Source of the DNA: DATAEU01 sp046724395
GTDB lineage: Bacteria; Actinomycetota; UBA4738; HRBIN12
Length of the DNA stretch: 31,668 bases
Assembly: GCA_046724395.1 (NCBI GenBank)
Contig: JBKOWM010000171.1
Location: forward strand, 1 to 31,668
Direction of reading: 5' to 3'
Made by a program: the position numbers and the translations under genes. This document shows, piece by piece, positions 1 through 7,657 of the stretch. Under the pieces are notes generated by a model. The model was not told where the DNA came from. It saw only the letters and a program-made list of their open reading frames with translations, and did not search any database. Within the stretch, counting starts at the first letter, position 1. Each line of letters begins with the position of its first letter.

Positions 1-1146
1 AACGCGATGGCGTTCGCCACGATCGAGTTCGTCTTCGCGCCGACGTAGTCGGGATCATTGGCGACGATGAGGATGGGCGCGTAGGTGAGCGGGAGGGCGG
101 CCGCGGAAAAGACGATCGAGTACTCGGTGACCTTGACCGGGCGATCGTCGTAAGCACGACCCCGACGGCCACGATGACCGACGCGAGCACGACGCCATGG
201 AACCGAGCTGCCTCCCGCGGCCGGACGTACTTCCCCCACTGCCAGCCGAGGTACTGCGCGAGTATGTACCCCGTCGAGAGCGATGTCTCGAGCGCGGCGC
301 TGAAGATCGCAGCGAACATTCCGATGTACAGCAGCGCGAGGCCGATGGTGCCCACGGTCACGGCCACGGGCAGCGCCATCTGCGACAGGTGCTCGGGAGC
401 GATGGCCCGCGGCTTCAAGATCAGCGCCGCCCCCGCCATGATCACGAGCGACAGGGCGCCGCCCAATGGGAACCCAAGGTAGACGTTGGCTCGGTTGAGC
501 ATGAGATCCCGCGGGGTCCAATGCTCCTCCACGGCCCCGGACGAGAAGAAGAAGACCTCGTACGGAGTCATGGCCGCGCCGAGCAACGCGATGGCGAAGA
601 AGAAGTAGGTGGGCAGGGACTCCGATGCGGGCGGGCTCGGATGCGAGGCCGCAGTGAGGAGTGCGGACCAGTCCGGCTGGAGCTTCCACACGCCAACCGC
701 GGTCACGACGAGCAGCAGGCCGGTGATGCCGAAGACCTTCTCCATCACCGAGAACCGCACCTTCCAGATGACGACCCAGACGGCGAACGCCGCCATGGGA
801 ACCCAGAGCAAATAGTTCACGCCGGTGACGAGCTGGATCACCAGAGCGAGGCCCGCGATCTCGGCCGTGACCGTCATGAGGTTGATGAGAAGCGAGGCGA
901 CGAGATCCGCGAGCGCGACCCGGGCGCCGAGCCGCTCCCGGATGACGTCGAATACCGGCCGGCCCGACATCGCTGCGACCCTGCCCGACATCTCGGCGTA
1001 CAGGACGATGCCAATGACTCCGACCACGACGACCCAAGCGAGGCTCATGCCGAACCGCGCTCCGCGTTCGCGACGAGATCGCCCATGTCTACGAAGCGGC
1101 CGAACGCGGTGAGGATGCCGAGGAAGATTTCGAGCATCCGTTTCAT
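1..1146 (-). pseudogene. NRAMP-family metal ion transporter, frameshifted, cut by left edge
   Basis: The minus strand from an ATG at 1146 reads through a multi-helix membrane protein of the NRAMP (Mn/Fe/Mg transporter) superfamily, which would sit in the cytoplasmic membrane and import divalent metal with protons. The frame breaks twice. Near 1055-1064 a missing base separates the first 29 or so residues from the segment beginning FGMSLAW. Near 150 a second missing base separates the TM core from a tail reading VKVTEYSIVFSAAALPLTY, a typical late NRAMP helix. Single-base insertions restore one continuous protein that runs off the window. The helix 1 metal motif is DMGD instead of DPGN. The helix 6 motif is AAMTPY instead of the usual MPH, so the substrate need not be manganese. 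The gene starts 11 nt after the upstream lipoprotein gene, suggesting one operon. True pseudogene and sequencing indels cannot be told apart here. Confidence 0.8.
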
Positions 1147-1157
1147 TCGCTAACGCT

Positions 1158-1600
1158 TCACTCGTAGCGCTCGACGATGCGCTCGAGCGTCGCGCCGAGC
1201 TCTGACAGCCGAGGGGCGAGCGTGACGAGGTCGGTCAATCGCTCGCGCCGCGCCGCGCCGCGATCCGCGCCAGCGACAGCACGTCGTCGGCCTCATCGAG
1301 GACGTGCGAGAGGTGTGCGCGTACAGCGTCCGAAGCACCGTCCGGCGGCTGGATCGCCAGGAACGTCCCGGAGGCCGAGGCGGCCGCGCCCTCGGCGTCC
1401 GAGAGCGTGACAGCGGCATATGGCCAGAAGCCATTGCCCTCGCGCGCCACGTTGATGATGAGCGAGGCAGTTCGCACGGATCCGAGGACGACATCCGCCG
1501 TGGAGCCGGCCGCGCTCTCGTAGTCGCTTCTCGTCCTCGCCGGAGCAACGCATGCTGCAAGTGTCACGACGACGACCGCGACGAGCGTGGGGGGTCGCAT
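1158..1600 (-). pseudogene. Small lipoprotein paired with NRAMP transporter, frameshifted near its end
   Basis: From ATG at 1600 the protein has a lipoprotein signal peptide: a short basic start, a valine-rich core and lipobox LAAC with Cys17. An exported helical domain of about 120 residues follows (DYESAAG, then SLIINVAREGNGFWPYAAV). The open frame ends early at 1235. Adding one base near 1240 restores a charged helical tail (RERLTDLVTLAPRLSELG) ending at 1158, just before the NRAMP start. Small exported helical proteins next to NRAMP-like genes are, from memory, a recurring actinobacterial arrangement; an accessory role in metal transport is inference. The stop-to-start spacing of about 11 nt supports co-transcription with the transporter. 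There is no clear Shine-Dalgarno before 1600, so a different start or a leaderless message is possible. Confidence 0.65.
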
Positions 1601-1685
1601 CGCGGATCGCTTACCCGCGCGAATGTCGAGAAAAACCCAACGACTCTGCGACGCAAGGGTTACGGAACGCGGCGCCCACCGCGCC

Positions 1686-1719
1686 ATGGCCGCGCGGATG
1701 GCCACGCGATGGCCGCGCG
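1686..1719. repeat. Three-copy 11-12 bp tandem repeat
   Basis: Three head-to-tail copies of ATGGCCGCGCG (1686-1697 with one extra G, 1698-1708 with one mismatch, 1709-1719) lie between the divergent lipoprotein and GlsB-type genes. A fourth copy starts but decays (ATGAATGG). The function is unknown; it may be a simple-sequence expansion or repeated protein-binding sites. Confidence 0.6.
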
Positions 1720-1776
1720 ATGAATGGAATGCCGCGCGCCTGTCATGGGTACGACCGGACGAAGGAGGGAGGAACC

Positions 1777-2070
1777 ATGCTTGCAGCTCAGGTAGACATC
1801 AGTGTGCTCGACATCATCGTCTACATCGTTGCCGGCCTGATCATCGGCGCGGTCGCCCGTCTTCTGCTTCCCGGCAGGCAGGACATCGGAATGCTGGCCA
1901 CCATCGTGATCGGCGTGATCGCCGCTGTCGTGGGCGGGGTCCTTTGGGAAATGATCTTCCCCGGTAACGATGGCATCGCGTGGATCGGGTCCATCATCCT
2001 CGCGGTGCTCCTACTGTGGGCCTACGTCGCATTCATCGCCGGCGGCAGGGGCGCGCGCGCCCGGCGGTAG
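1777..2070 (+). CDS. GlsB/YeaQ/YmgE-family stress-associated membrane protein
   Basis: This 97-residue protein has three hydrophobic segments (about residues 8-31, 37-60 and 65-88) with glycine-rich helix faces (VAGLIIGAVARLLLPG, then GVIAAVVGG). It ends in a basic cytoplasmic tail (GGRGARARR). That is the pattern of the transglycosylase-associated GlsB/YeaQ/YmgE family, small inner-membrane proteins linked to envelope and general stress; no biochemical activity is firmly known. The start is set by a strong Shine-Dalgarno (GGAGGGAGG, 1764-1772) five nt before ATG. The length matches the family (80-100 residues). It stands alone, divergent from the broken lipoprotein/NRAMP pair, and is followed by a long non-coding stretch. 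Confidence 0.85.
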   Translation: MLAAQVDISVLDIIVYIVAGLIIGAVARLLLPGRQDIGMLATIVIGVIAAVVGGVLWEMIFPGNDGIAWIGSIILAVLLLWAYVAFIAGGRGARARR

Positions 2071-2754
2071 TGGCGGCCGTAGTGGCCGAGCCGAGCACGT
2101 CGGCCATTCGGAATGGACCTTTCGGCCGAGGGTTTCAGGTACGCGGATGGATCGCAAACAGGAGCTGGTCGAGGTCGCGCGGGTTCGTTGGCGTGGGCTC
2201 AAGAAGCGAGCGCGAAGCGCGAGCGGTAGCCCGACCGAGAGGTTCGTGATCTCGTGGACGGATCCCGTCCGGGCGGATGGAGGATCCGACGCTGAACGAC
2301 GCCGGTGCTGTCGCCGCTCACCCGCGATCGTAAGGCACTCGGCGACCAGGTTGGGTACCCCGGTTTAACGCGGTCGCGCTCGGCGACCCCCATTGCGCCG
2401 GCCGACGCCAAGCCCCGTCCACCCGCCACGGCGATGCTTCGCGCCATCGCCGGGATTGCGCGCGGGCGCTTCCCGGCGGCGCCGACGAGCCAGGATCTCA
2501 CGGAGGTCTGGGAGGAGCTCGGTTCACGGATTGCCGTCTCCGTCGAGTGCCGGGAGATGACCGCTGCGTTCGTCGTCGCGTTGGTTCTCGCGGCGCGCCG
2601 CCGTCGTCGTCGGGGCTTCGCATGTTCCGCCGCATCCCGTAACGCCCTTCGGTCGGGTGAGCGAGCCGCCGCTCGGGCCGCCGATGACTTGGGCCCGCAT
2701 GGTACGTCAGAGGGTAGGAACCAGAGTCCGCCGACGAGTTGAAAGGAGCTGGCG
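2071..2754. other. No convincing gene; upstream region of the hydrolase
   Basis: Open frames exist on both strands (for example 2305-2742 plus and 2199-2921 minus). Their translations are arginine-, serine- and proline-rich without recognisable domains, and the minus frame runs antisense into the hydrolase. A possible short basic ORF starts at 2147 (MDRKQELVEVARVRWRG), without a ribosome binding site. The last bases, GAAAGGAG at 2740-2747, are the ribosome binding site of the next gene. Confidence 0.5.
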
Positions 2755-3606
2755 ATGAGCGCGACGCGAGCGAGCGTCGAAACGACCACCGTCGACGCGG
2801 GCGGTGCGACGCTGTACGTGGAGACGAGGGGGGAGGGCCCGGTCCTGCTACTGATCGGCGGCGGTCCGACGGACGCCGGCGTGTTCACCGATCTGGCGGG
2901 GCGGCTGGCGGATCGGTACACGGTCGTCGCGTACGATCAGCGGGGACACTCGAGAAGCCCTCTCGAGGGAGAGCCACGGGACATCTCAGTGGCGACCCAT
3001 GCCGACGATGCCGCTGCCCTGCTCGCGGGCGCGCGGAACGAGCCGGCATACGTGTACGGAAACAGCGGCGGCGCGACGATCGGCCTCGAGCTGGTCGCTC
3101 GGCACCCCGACATGGTTCGTACGTTGGTCGCCCACGAGCCGCCCCTCGCCGAGCTCGTGCCGGACGCCGAGAAATGGCGATCCACGTTCCGCGATATCGA
3201 CGAGATGTATCGGTCGGCGGGTGTGTTTCCGGCGATGGGGAGATTCGGCGCCGCCGTCGAGGAGGGCGGGCCGAGCTACTCGGAGGAGATGCAGCAGATG
3301 CCGCCCTCGCCGGACGCTCAGGAGATGATGGCCCGGATGACGGGCAACTTCGAACTGTTCATCGCCCACGAGATACAGGAGATCGTCGCCTACGTGCCCG
3401 ACTTCGAGAGGCTGCGCGACGGTCCGACGCGCATCGTGAGCGCGGCCGGGGAGACGTCGGGCGAGCAGATGGCGCGCCGCGCCGCCGTCGCCCTTGCCGA
3501 GCGTCTGGGCATCGCCGTGACGTACCTGCCAGGCGCACACGGCGGGTGGGGCGCAGATCCGCAGGAGTTCGCCGACAGGCTCGACGAGGCCCTGCGGGGG
3601 AGCTGA
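2755..3606 (+). CDS. Alpha/beta hydrolase
   Basis: This 283-residue cytosolic alpha/beta-hydrolase fold protein has an oxyanion-region strand near residues 30-37 (VLLLIGGG), the conserved strand-turn YDQRGHSRS (60-68) and the nucleophile elbow GNSGG with Ser104. The catalytic His is probably His262 in PGAHGGW near the C-terminus. The acid residue lies after strand 6, perhaps Glu233 in SAAGETS, or an Asp just before it; this is not certain. The elbow GxSGG and the YDQRGxGxS motif are typical of esterases, lactonases or haloperoxidase-like hydrolases, and the substrate cannot be read. The start is supported by GAAAGGAG seven nt upstream. It converges on the F420-reductase-type gene, with 31 nt between stops. 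Confidence 0.9.
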   Translation: MSATRASVETTTVDAGGATLYVETRGEGPVLLLIGGGPTDAGVFTDLAGRLADRYTVVAYDQRGHSRSPLEGEPRDISVATHADDAAALLAGARNEPAYVYGNSGGATIGLELVARHPDMVRTLVAHEPPLAELVPDAEKWRSTFRDIDEMYRSAGVFPAMGRFGAAVEEGGPSYSEEMQQMPPSPDAQEMMARMTGNFELFIAHEIQEIVAYVPDFERLRDGPTRIVSAAGETSGEQMARRAAVALAERLGIAVTYLPGAHGGWGADPQEFADRLDEALRGS

Positions 3607-3637
3607 TCCAGGCCGCGAGTTCCTCGATCGGCGCTCG

Positions 3638-4264
3638 TCAGCGCATCAGCGAGAGCTCACGGCGTGCTTCCGCCGGCAACACCTGGCGGCCGAAGATCCG
3701 CGACCCGGGTTCCTGGAACCTGCCGCCGCGCGCGAGCGAGCCGGTGGCGATGGGCGTGAATCCGATCTCCTCGATCAGCGTGGACACCCGAGCGTTCGCT
3801 CGACCGTTGTCGCCAGCCACGAAGACGGCGAATCGCTGATCGCTCGGTACCGACGGCCGCGCGTCAGCGAGCAGCGTCGGGCCATCGAGCGTGTTGAAGG
3901 CCTTCACGACGATGGCGTCGGGCAGCCATTCGGCGACGACGAGACTCGATCCCTGCTTCCCGAGTTCGATGGGATCGCCCGTGTCGGTCACCGCGTTCAT
4001 CGCGTCGACGATGACTTTGCCGGCGACGGCGGAAGCCGGCGGCAGGAGTTCCCGGTCGAACGGGACCGCGAGGATCACGCCGTCGCCGAAACGCGCAGCT
4101 TCCTCCACGGTCGTCACGACGGACGACGGCCCCAGACGCTCGGCGAGTGCCTTGGCCGCCACGTCGTCACGCGGGTCCGCGATGGCGAGTTGATGCCCGG
4201 CCGTCGTCAGGAGCTCTCCGAGCGCCGCGCCTCGCTCCCCGGCGCCGATGATCCCGATCCGCAT
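3638..4264 (-). CDS. NADPH-dependent F420 reductase-type NADP-binding protein
   Basis: This 208-residue protein opens with a Rossmann dinucleotide motif (RIGIIGAGERGAALG; GxGxxG at residues 7-12). It continues with GDGVILAVPFD and KVIVDAMNAVTD, then a segment VVKAFNTL, the hallmarks of the F420H2:NADP oxidoreductase family (COG2085, Fno-like). Such enzymes pass hydride between NADP(H) and cofactor F420; some relatives in the family use other small substrates. The length is close to the usual 200-220 residues and the frame is clean. The presence of an LLM-class flavin oxidoreductase elsewhere in the window is consistent with F420 use. The start ATG at 4264 follows GGAGG at 3 nt spacing, shorter than ideal. 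Confidence 0.8.
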   Translation of the reverse strand: MRIGIIGAGERGAALGELLTTAGHQLAIADPRDDVAAKALAERLGPSSVVTTVEEAARFGDGVILAVPFDRELLPPASAVAGKVIVDAMNAVTDTGDPIELGKQGSSLVVAEWLPDAIVVKAFNTLDGPTLLADARPSVPSDQRFAVFVAGDNGRANARVSTLIEEIGFTPIATGSLARGGRFQEPGSRIFGRQVLPAEARRELSLMR

Positions 4265-4423
4265 CGTCCTCCGCGCCTCGCTGCCGCAGGCGGAACCGCC
4301 TTGCGAGCCCGATCCAGGAGATCCTCATGGAACGACGTCATCAGGATAGGCGGAACTCACCCTGCGCGCGAGGTTCCGACCGATGACGCTACCGAACTCC
4401 GAAACGACGGCGGAATGAAGTCC

Positions 4424-5629
4424 TCAGGTAAGTTCGAACAGCTGCCCGTCGTTCTCGCTGCTGAGCCCATCGTTGTCGACGCCACGATCGACAATCCAAT
4501 AGTTCATCCGCCCCGAACCATCGCTTGCTGGCGCCATTGTCAGGCCGGAGATCTGCGTCAGTCGTGGAATCCCCGTCGCGTCGAGGACACGGACGAGGCC
4601 CCCGGTCTTTGTGATCTCGTAGATCTTCAACGCGGTCCGAGCCCCTAGCAGCAAGGTTGCGTGGGTCCCGTCGGATGCCAATCCTTCGAAGTCGTTCGGC
4701 CCTAGCCACCCGATGTCGAAGTGCGTTACCCGATCGTCCGAGTTCCCGAACACGCCGTCGACGGAATCGATGTCGTAGACCTCGGTTCCCTTGCCATCTA
4801 GGAAGAACAGGTGTCCGGTGACCGGGTCGAACGTGGGATCCTCGGTATCGGTGCTCCCGTACTGCCTGACATCGATCGAGGAAATGGCATCGTCTGCCGT
4901 CCCGTACGTCCCGTCGACACCCGGCGTCACCACCCAGATCTTCAGTGCGTCGTCGTCCGATACGAAGAGCGTCTGCGTGACGGCGTCGTAGCCGAGCCCG
5001 GTCGGCTCTCTGCCGTATGGGAGCGTCGTGCCCGTGTCGCTGACCGTCCCGTCGAGCCGCGTCTCCCAAAGGTTCGTGCCGTGATAACCGGCGCCCGTCG
5101 CCTCGTCGACCTCTGAGTCGCAGATCTCGAGGCGGCCTTTGTCGGGGAGGTACACGACGCCGGAGGGATCGGGTGAGGCCGGGCTCCAAAGCGACGTATC
5201 GATCCTCTGCACGAGGGTAGGGGTGACGGTGGGAACGGTAGCCGTTGCGACACGAATCCTGGCCGTCCCCCAACAGACTTCGCCAGTCGAACTGTCTATC
5301 GCGCGCGCGCGGAATCTGTCCGTTCCGCTCGTGTCCCTGACCTTCTCGTCGACCGAGAACTCACCGTCGTCGTCAGCCGTTCTCGTCCCGCGGAAGTACA
5401 CGTCGTCGTCGTGGCGCAGCCGGACGCGCCACGTATCCCCGACCGGGCTGCGACGCACCTCGAACTCGGCCTCTATCCGCCGACGCAGGTGGTTCAGCTC
5501 GAGCGTCCAGCGTCCGCCGTCGCTGCATGATCCGTTCCGGAGGACGTCCGACGACGCGACCGCGGGCGGGATGCCGATGGCATTGAGCGCGAGCGTCAAA
5601 CCGAGCGCGAGCACCAACGTCCGCTTCAT
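4424..5629 (-). CDS. Secreted beta-propeller-like protein with N-terminal Ig-like domain
   Basis: This 401-residue exported protein has a signal peptide (residues 1 to about 26, MKRTLVLALG through AVASS). A compact beta-rich domain (about 30-128) carries Cys35 and Cys119, which could form a disulfide. A repeated-strand region (about 138-401) follows, with propeller-like blades such as GLGYDAVTQTLFVSDDD and PTFDPVTGHLFFLDG. Two loops, DGTYGTADD (239-247) and DGVFGNSDD (291-299), resemble calcium-binding acidic loops. Similar proteins are esterase-like or SdiA-regulated-like propellers, but the enzyme class cannot be assigned. It would act outside the membrane. No neighbour obviously shares its role; it is transcribed away from the ArsR operon. 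The ribosome binding site is weak (GAGGG about 9 nt before ATG). Confidence 0.7.
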   Translation of the reverse strand: MKRTLVLALGLTLALNAIGIPPAVASSDVLRNGSCSDGGRWTLELNHLRRRIEAEFEVRRSPVGDTWRVRLRHDDDVYFRGTRTADDDGEFSVDEKVRDTSGTDRFRARAIDSSTGEVCWGTARIRVATATVPTVTPTLVQRIDTSLWSPASPDPSGVVYLPDKGRLEICDSEVDEATGAGYHGTNLWETRLDGTVSDTGTTLPYGREPTGLGYDAVTQTLFVSDDDALKIWVVTPGVDGTYGTADDAISSIDVRQYGSTDTEDPTFDPVTGHLFFLDGKGTEVYDIDSVDGVFGNSDDRVTHFDIGWLGPNDFEGLASDGTHATLLLGARTALKIYEITKTGGLVRVLDATGIPRLTQISGLTMAPASDGSGRMNYWIVDRGVDNDGLSSENDGQLFELT

Positions 5630-5930
5630 TCCCGACGCCCTCTTCGCGACGTACGCGTGGGTTCACGGCGAACCGCCGTCCGTGCACGCGGCTCGGACGG
5701 TCGACGTCCGTCCGCCGCATGCGGCCTCCTCCGTTGGGTCCGACAATGTCGGAAGAGGAGAGCGCCGGGCAATCGACCGATAGACCATCCCGGGTACCGA
5801 ATGGACTAGGGCGTCGGGACGAGTGGCAGCCGTCGCGAGCGTTTTAACGGAGGAGGACACGCGGTTCGGCGTGTCCACTCGGCAATGCACTGGGTCACAC
5901 CCTTTCCGGTTCACTCTCGTCGGTACGACC

Positions 5931-5960
5931 TTGACACGTGACTGTTTGGTCACCTATCCT
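5931..5960 (+). promoter_or_regulatory. Promoter with embedded palindromic operator for the ArsR/SRPBCC operon
   Basis: A consensus -35 (TTGACA, 5931-5936) and a -10 (TATCCT, 5955-5960) are separated by 18 nt. The spacer holds a perfect inverted repeat, GTGAC (5938-5942), TGTTTG, GTCAC (5949-5953). The GTG start of the regulator at 5968 lies 7 nt after the -10, so the transcript is probably leaderless. A repressor bound between -35 and -10 would block RNA polymerase, so autoregulation by the ArsR protein is a direct inference. Confidence 0.75.
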
Positions 5961-5967
5961 GACCGCC

Positions 5968-6294
5968 GTGACCGACGACGACCGGGTCTTCAAGGCGCTC
6001 GCCGACCCCACCCGGCGTCTCCTGCTCGACCGGCTCTTCGAGCGTGACGGCCGAACGCTTACCGAGCTGGAAATGGGGCTCGAGATGACGCGGTTCGGGG
6101 TGATGAAGCACCTGCGAGCGCTGGAGAGCGCCGATCTCGTGGTCACGCGCCGGTCGGGCCGGGAGAAGCTCCACTTCCTGAACCCCGTTCCGATCCGGTT
6201 GATCCACGACCGGTGGATCGACAAGTACCGGGAGCGTCAGGTCTCGGCCCTGGCCGGCCTGAAGCACGACCTCGAAGCGGAGGACAGCGCATGA
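5968..6294 (+). CDS. ArsR-family winged-helix transcriptional repressor
   Basis: This 108-residue DNA-binding protein begins VFKALADPTRRLLLDRL, the classic ArsR/SmtB opening. A recognition helix region (TELEMGLEMTRFGVMKHLRALESADLV) and wing (TRRSGREKLHFLN) follow. It lacks a cysteine cluster, so it is not a metal sensor of the SmtB kind. It belongs to the group that pairs with SRPBCC proteins. GTG at 5968 is preferred over an in-frame GTG at 5938. The earlier codon lies inside the promoter and would be upstream of the transcription start, whereas 5968 fits a leaderless message. The stop overlaps the next start as ATGA, so the two genes are translationally coupled. Confidence 0.9.
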   Translation: MTDDDRVFKALADPTRRLLLDRLFERDGRTLTELEMGLEMTRFGVMKHLRALESADLVVTRRSGREKLHFLNPVPIRLIHDRWIDKYRERQVSALAGLKHDLEAEDSA

Positions 6295-6818
6295 CGACGG
6301 CAACACAGGCGAGCGTCACCACACAGGTCTACCGCGTGTACATCAAGGCTCCGCGCCAGGCGATCTGGGATGCGATCACGAAGCCCGAGTGGAGCGAGCG
6401 GTACGGCTACGGGGGGATTGTCGAGTACGACCTACGTCCGGGTGGGCCATACCGCGCGTACTCGACGCAGGCGATGAAGCAGGCTCGGGCCGAGATGGGT
6501 GGTGCTCCGACGCCCGACGTGATCGTCGACGGCGAGGTAGTGGAGAGCGACCCGCCGCGGAAGCTGGTACAGACGTGGCGAATGCTGATGGATCCCGAGA
6601 CGCAGGCGGAGGGTTTCACTCGCCTGACGTATGAGATCGCGGAAACCTCGCACGGCGTCAGCAGGCTCACGCTCACCCACGAGCTCGACGGCGCGCCGCG
6701 CCTCGCGACGTTCGTGGGTGGTGGCATGGAAGACATCGGTGCTGGCGGGGGCTGGAGCTGGGTGCTCAGCGACCTCAAGACCCTGCTCGAGACCGGGACG
6801 GGTTTCCACGCCGGATAG
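6291..6818 (+). CDS. SRPBCC (AHSA1/START-like) domain protein
   Basis: This 175-residue protein has the SRPBCC helix-grip fold typical of the AHSA1/CalC group. An opening strand YRVYIKAPRQAIWDAIT is followed by VEYDLRPGGPYRAY, DGEVVESDPPRKLVQTW, a strand RLTLTHEL and the closing helix GGGWSWVLSDLKTLLETG. The fold makes a deep hydrophobic pocket that binds lipids, polyketides or other small hydrophobic molecules; the ligand here is unknown. It overlaps the ArsR gene by 4 nt (ATGA). This is the common ArsR-SRPBCC operon, where the repressor probably responds to the same class of molecule. A hairpin follows 15 nt after the stop. Confidence 0.88.
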   Translation: MTTATQASVTTQVYRVYIKAPRQAIWDAITKPEWSERYGYGGIVEYDLRPGGPYRAYSTQAMKQARAEMGGAPTPDVIVDGEVVESDPPRKLVQTWRMLMDPETQAEGFTRLTYEIAETSHGVSRLTLTHELDGAPRLATFVGGGMEDIGAGGGWSWVLSDLKTLLETGTGFHAG

Positions 6819-6833
6819 TTCAGGCGGCGGATG

Positions 6834-6851
6834 GGGCCGGTCATCCGGCCC
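6834..6851 (+). terminator. GC-rich hairpin after the ArsR/SRPBCC operon
   Basis: A perfect 7-bp stem GGGCCGG/CCGGCCC with a TCAT loop starts 15 nt after the SRPBCC stop. There is no U-tract after it, so it may terminate weakly or only protect the 3' end, as is common in high-GC actinobacteria. Confidence 0.5.
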
Positions 6852-7189
6852 ATCCGACCGCAGGGGGGGTCGTCGCCTCGGTCGCGATCACGGCGGTGGG
6901 TGCAGCGATCGGCCTCCGTCGAGCCCGCCAGCGTGAGCCCAAGCGCGCGTTTGTGCGTCGAAGGCCACACCGGTTCGCGCGCGGTCGTCGACGCGCAGTA
7001 GCATCACGCGCGACGCCGGCCCCGCACGTTCGCCGGCTCGGGGCGACCCCGGACCCGACGTACCGACCGAAAGGCCATGGTCGAGAACGGTGTAGAGCCG
7101 GTTCGTCGGGGAAGGAGTCGCGGAGTCCCAGAGCAAGCCCGGCGTCCCGGCGCGAGGGGTACTCGGTCGGCAGACGGAGGATGGACGGC
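6852..7189. other. No convincing gene
   Basis: One plus frame near 6870-6960 encodes a short hydrophobic stretch followed by many arginines (GVVASVAITAVGAAIGL) but has no start codon in frame. It could be the decayed end of a membrane gene. The rest holds no recognisable coding. The ribosome binding site of the next gene (GGAGG, 7176-7180) closes the region. Confidence 0.4.
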
Positions 7190-7543
7190 ATGCGGCGAGA
7201 CGCGACCCACCGCGGGTCGACCGCGATCCGCGTGATTCGGGCAGGTCTTTTGGTAGTCGCCGTGGCGAGCGTTCTGTCCGCCAGCTTCTTCGCGTTCAAG
7301 TACCTCACGCCCGCGCAGGAGCACCACAACGCGGAGACGTTGGCGGTGGCCGTGGCCTTCGTGGCTCTTCTCGGGCTCGCCGCCGTCATGTGGCTGCTGT
7401 TCGACGTGCGGGAGGCGCTTCAGTCGGTCGGGAAGAGATCGCCGGAGCCAGGACCAGCAGATCGGCAGCCGACGCGGGACGGAGACGGGTCGGTCGCCAC
7501 CCGACCGCGTGCTCGGCGGACGGCACCACGCCCATTACGATGA
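7190..7543 (+). CDS. Small two-helix membrane protein, unknown function
   Basis: This 117-residue protein has two predicted transmembrane helices, about residues 14-35 (IRAGLLVVAVASVLSASFF) and 53-76 (AVAVAFVALLGLAAVMWLL). A polar, arginine- and proline-rich tail follows that should be cytoplasmic. The ATG at 7190 has GGAGG nine nt upstream; an ATG at 7181 directly abuts the Shine-Dalgarno and is less likely. The family is not recognised. A longer open frame begins at 6896, but its N-terminal part is arginine-rich and lacks a ribosome binding site. Confidence 0.55.
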   Translation: MRRDATHRGSTAIRVIRAGLLVVAVASVLSASFFAFKYLTPAQEHHNAETLAVAVAFVALLGLAAVMWLLFDVREALQSVGKRSPEPGPADRQPTRDGDGSVATRPRARRTAPRPLR

Positions 7544-7657
7544 CCGGCATCGTCATCGGACGCGCCGCTCGCTCCCGAACCGGCACGCGACGTTCCGGTG
7601 AGCATTGCGACACGTCGGAGCGTCCCGCCGGCCGTTCCGGCGGCAGGTCGAGGCCGG

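Noticed and set aside
197..1153. Plus-strand ORF of 318 residues over the NRAMP region
   Set aside because: It is Arg/Glu/His-rich with no domain and is antisense to a clear, if frameshifted, membrane transporter.
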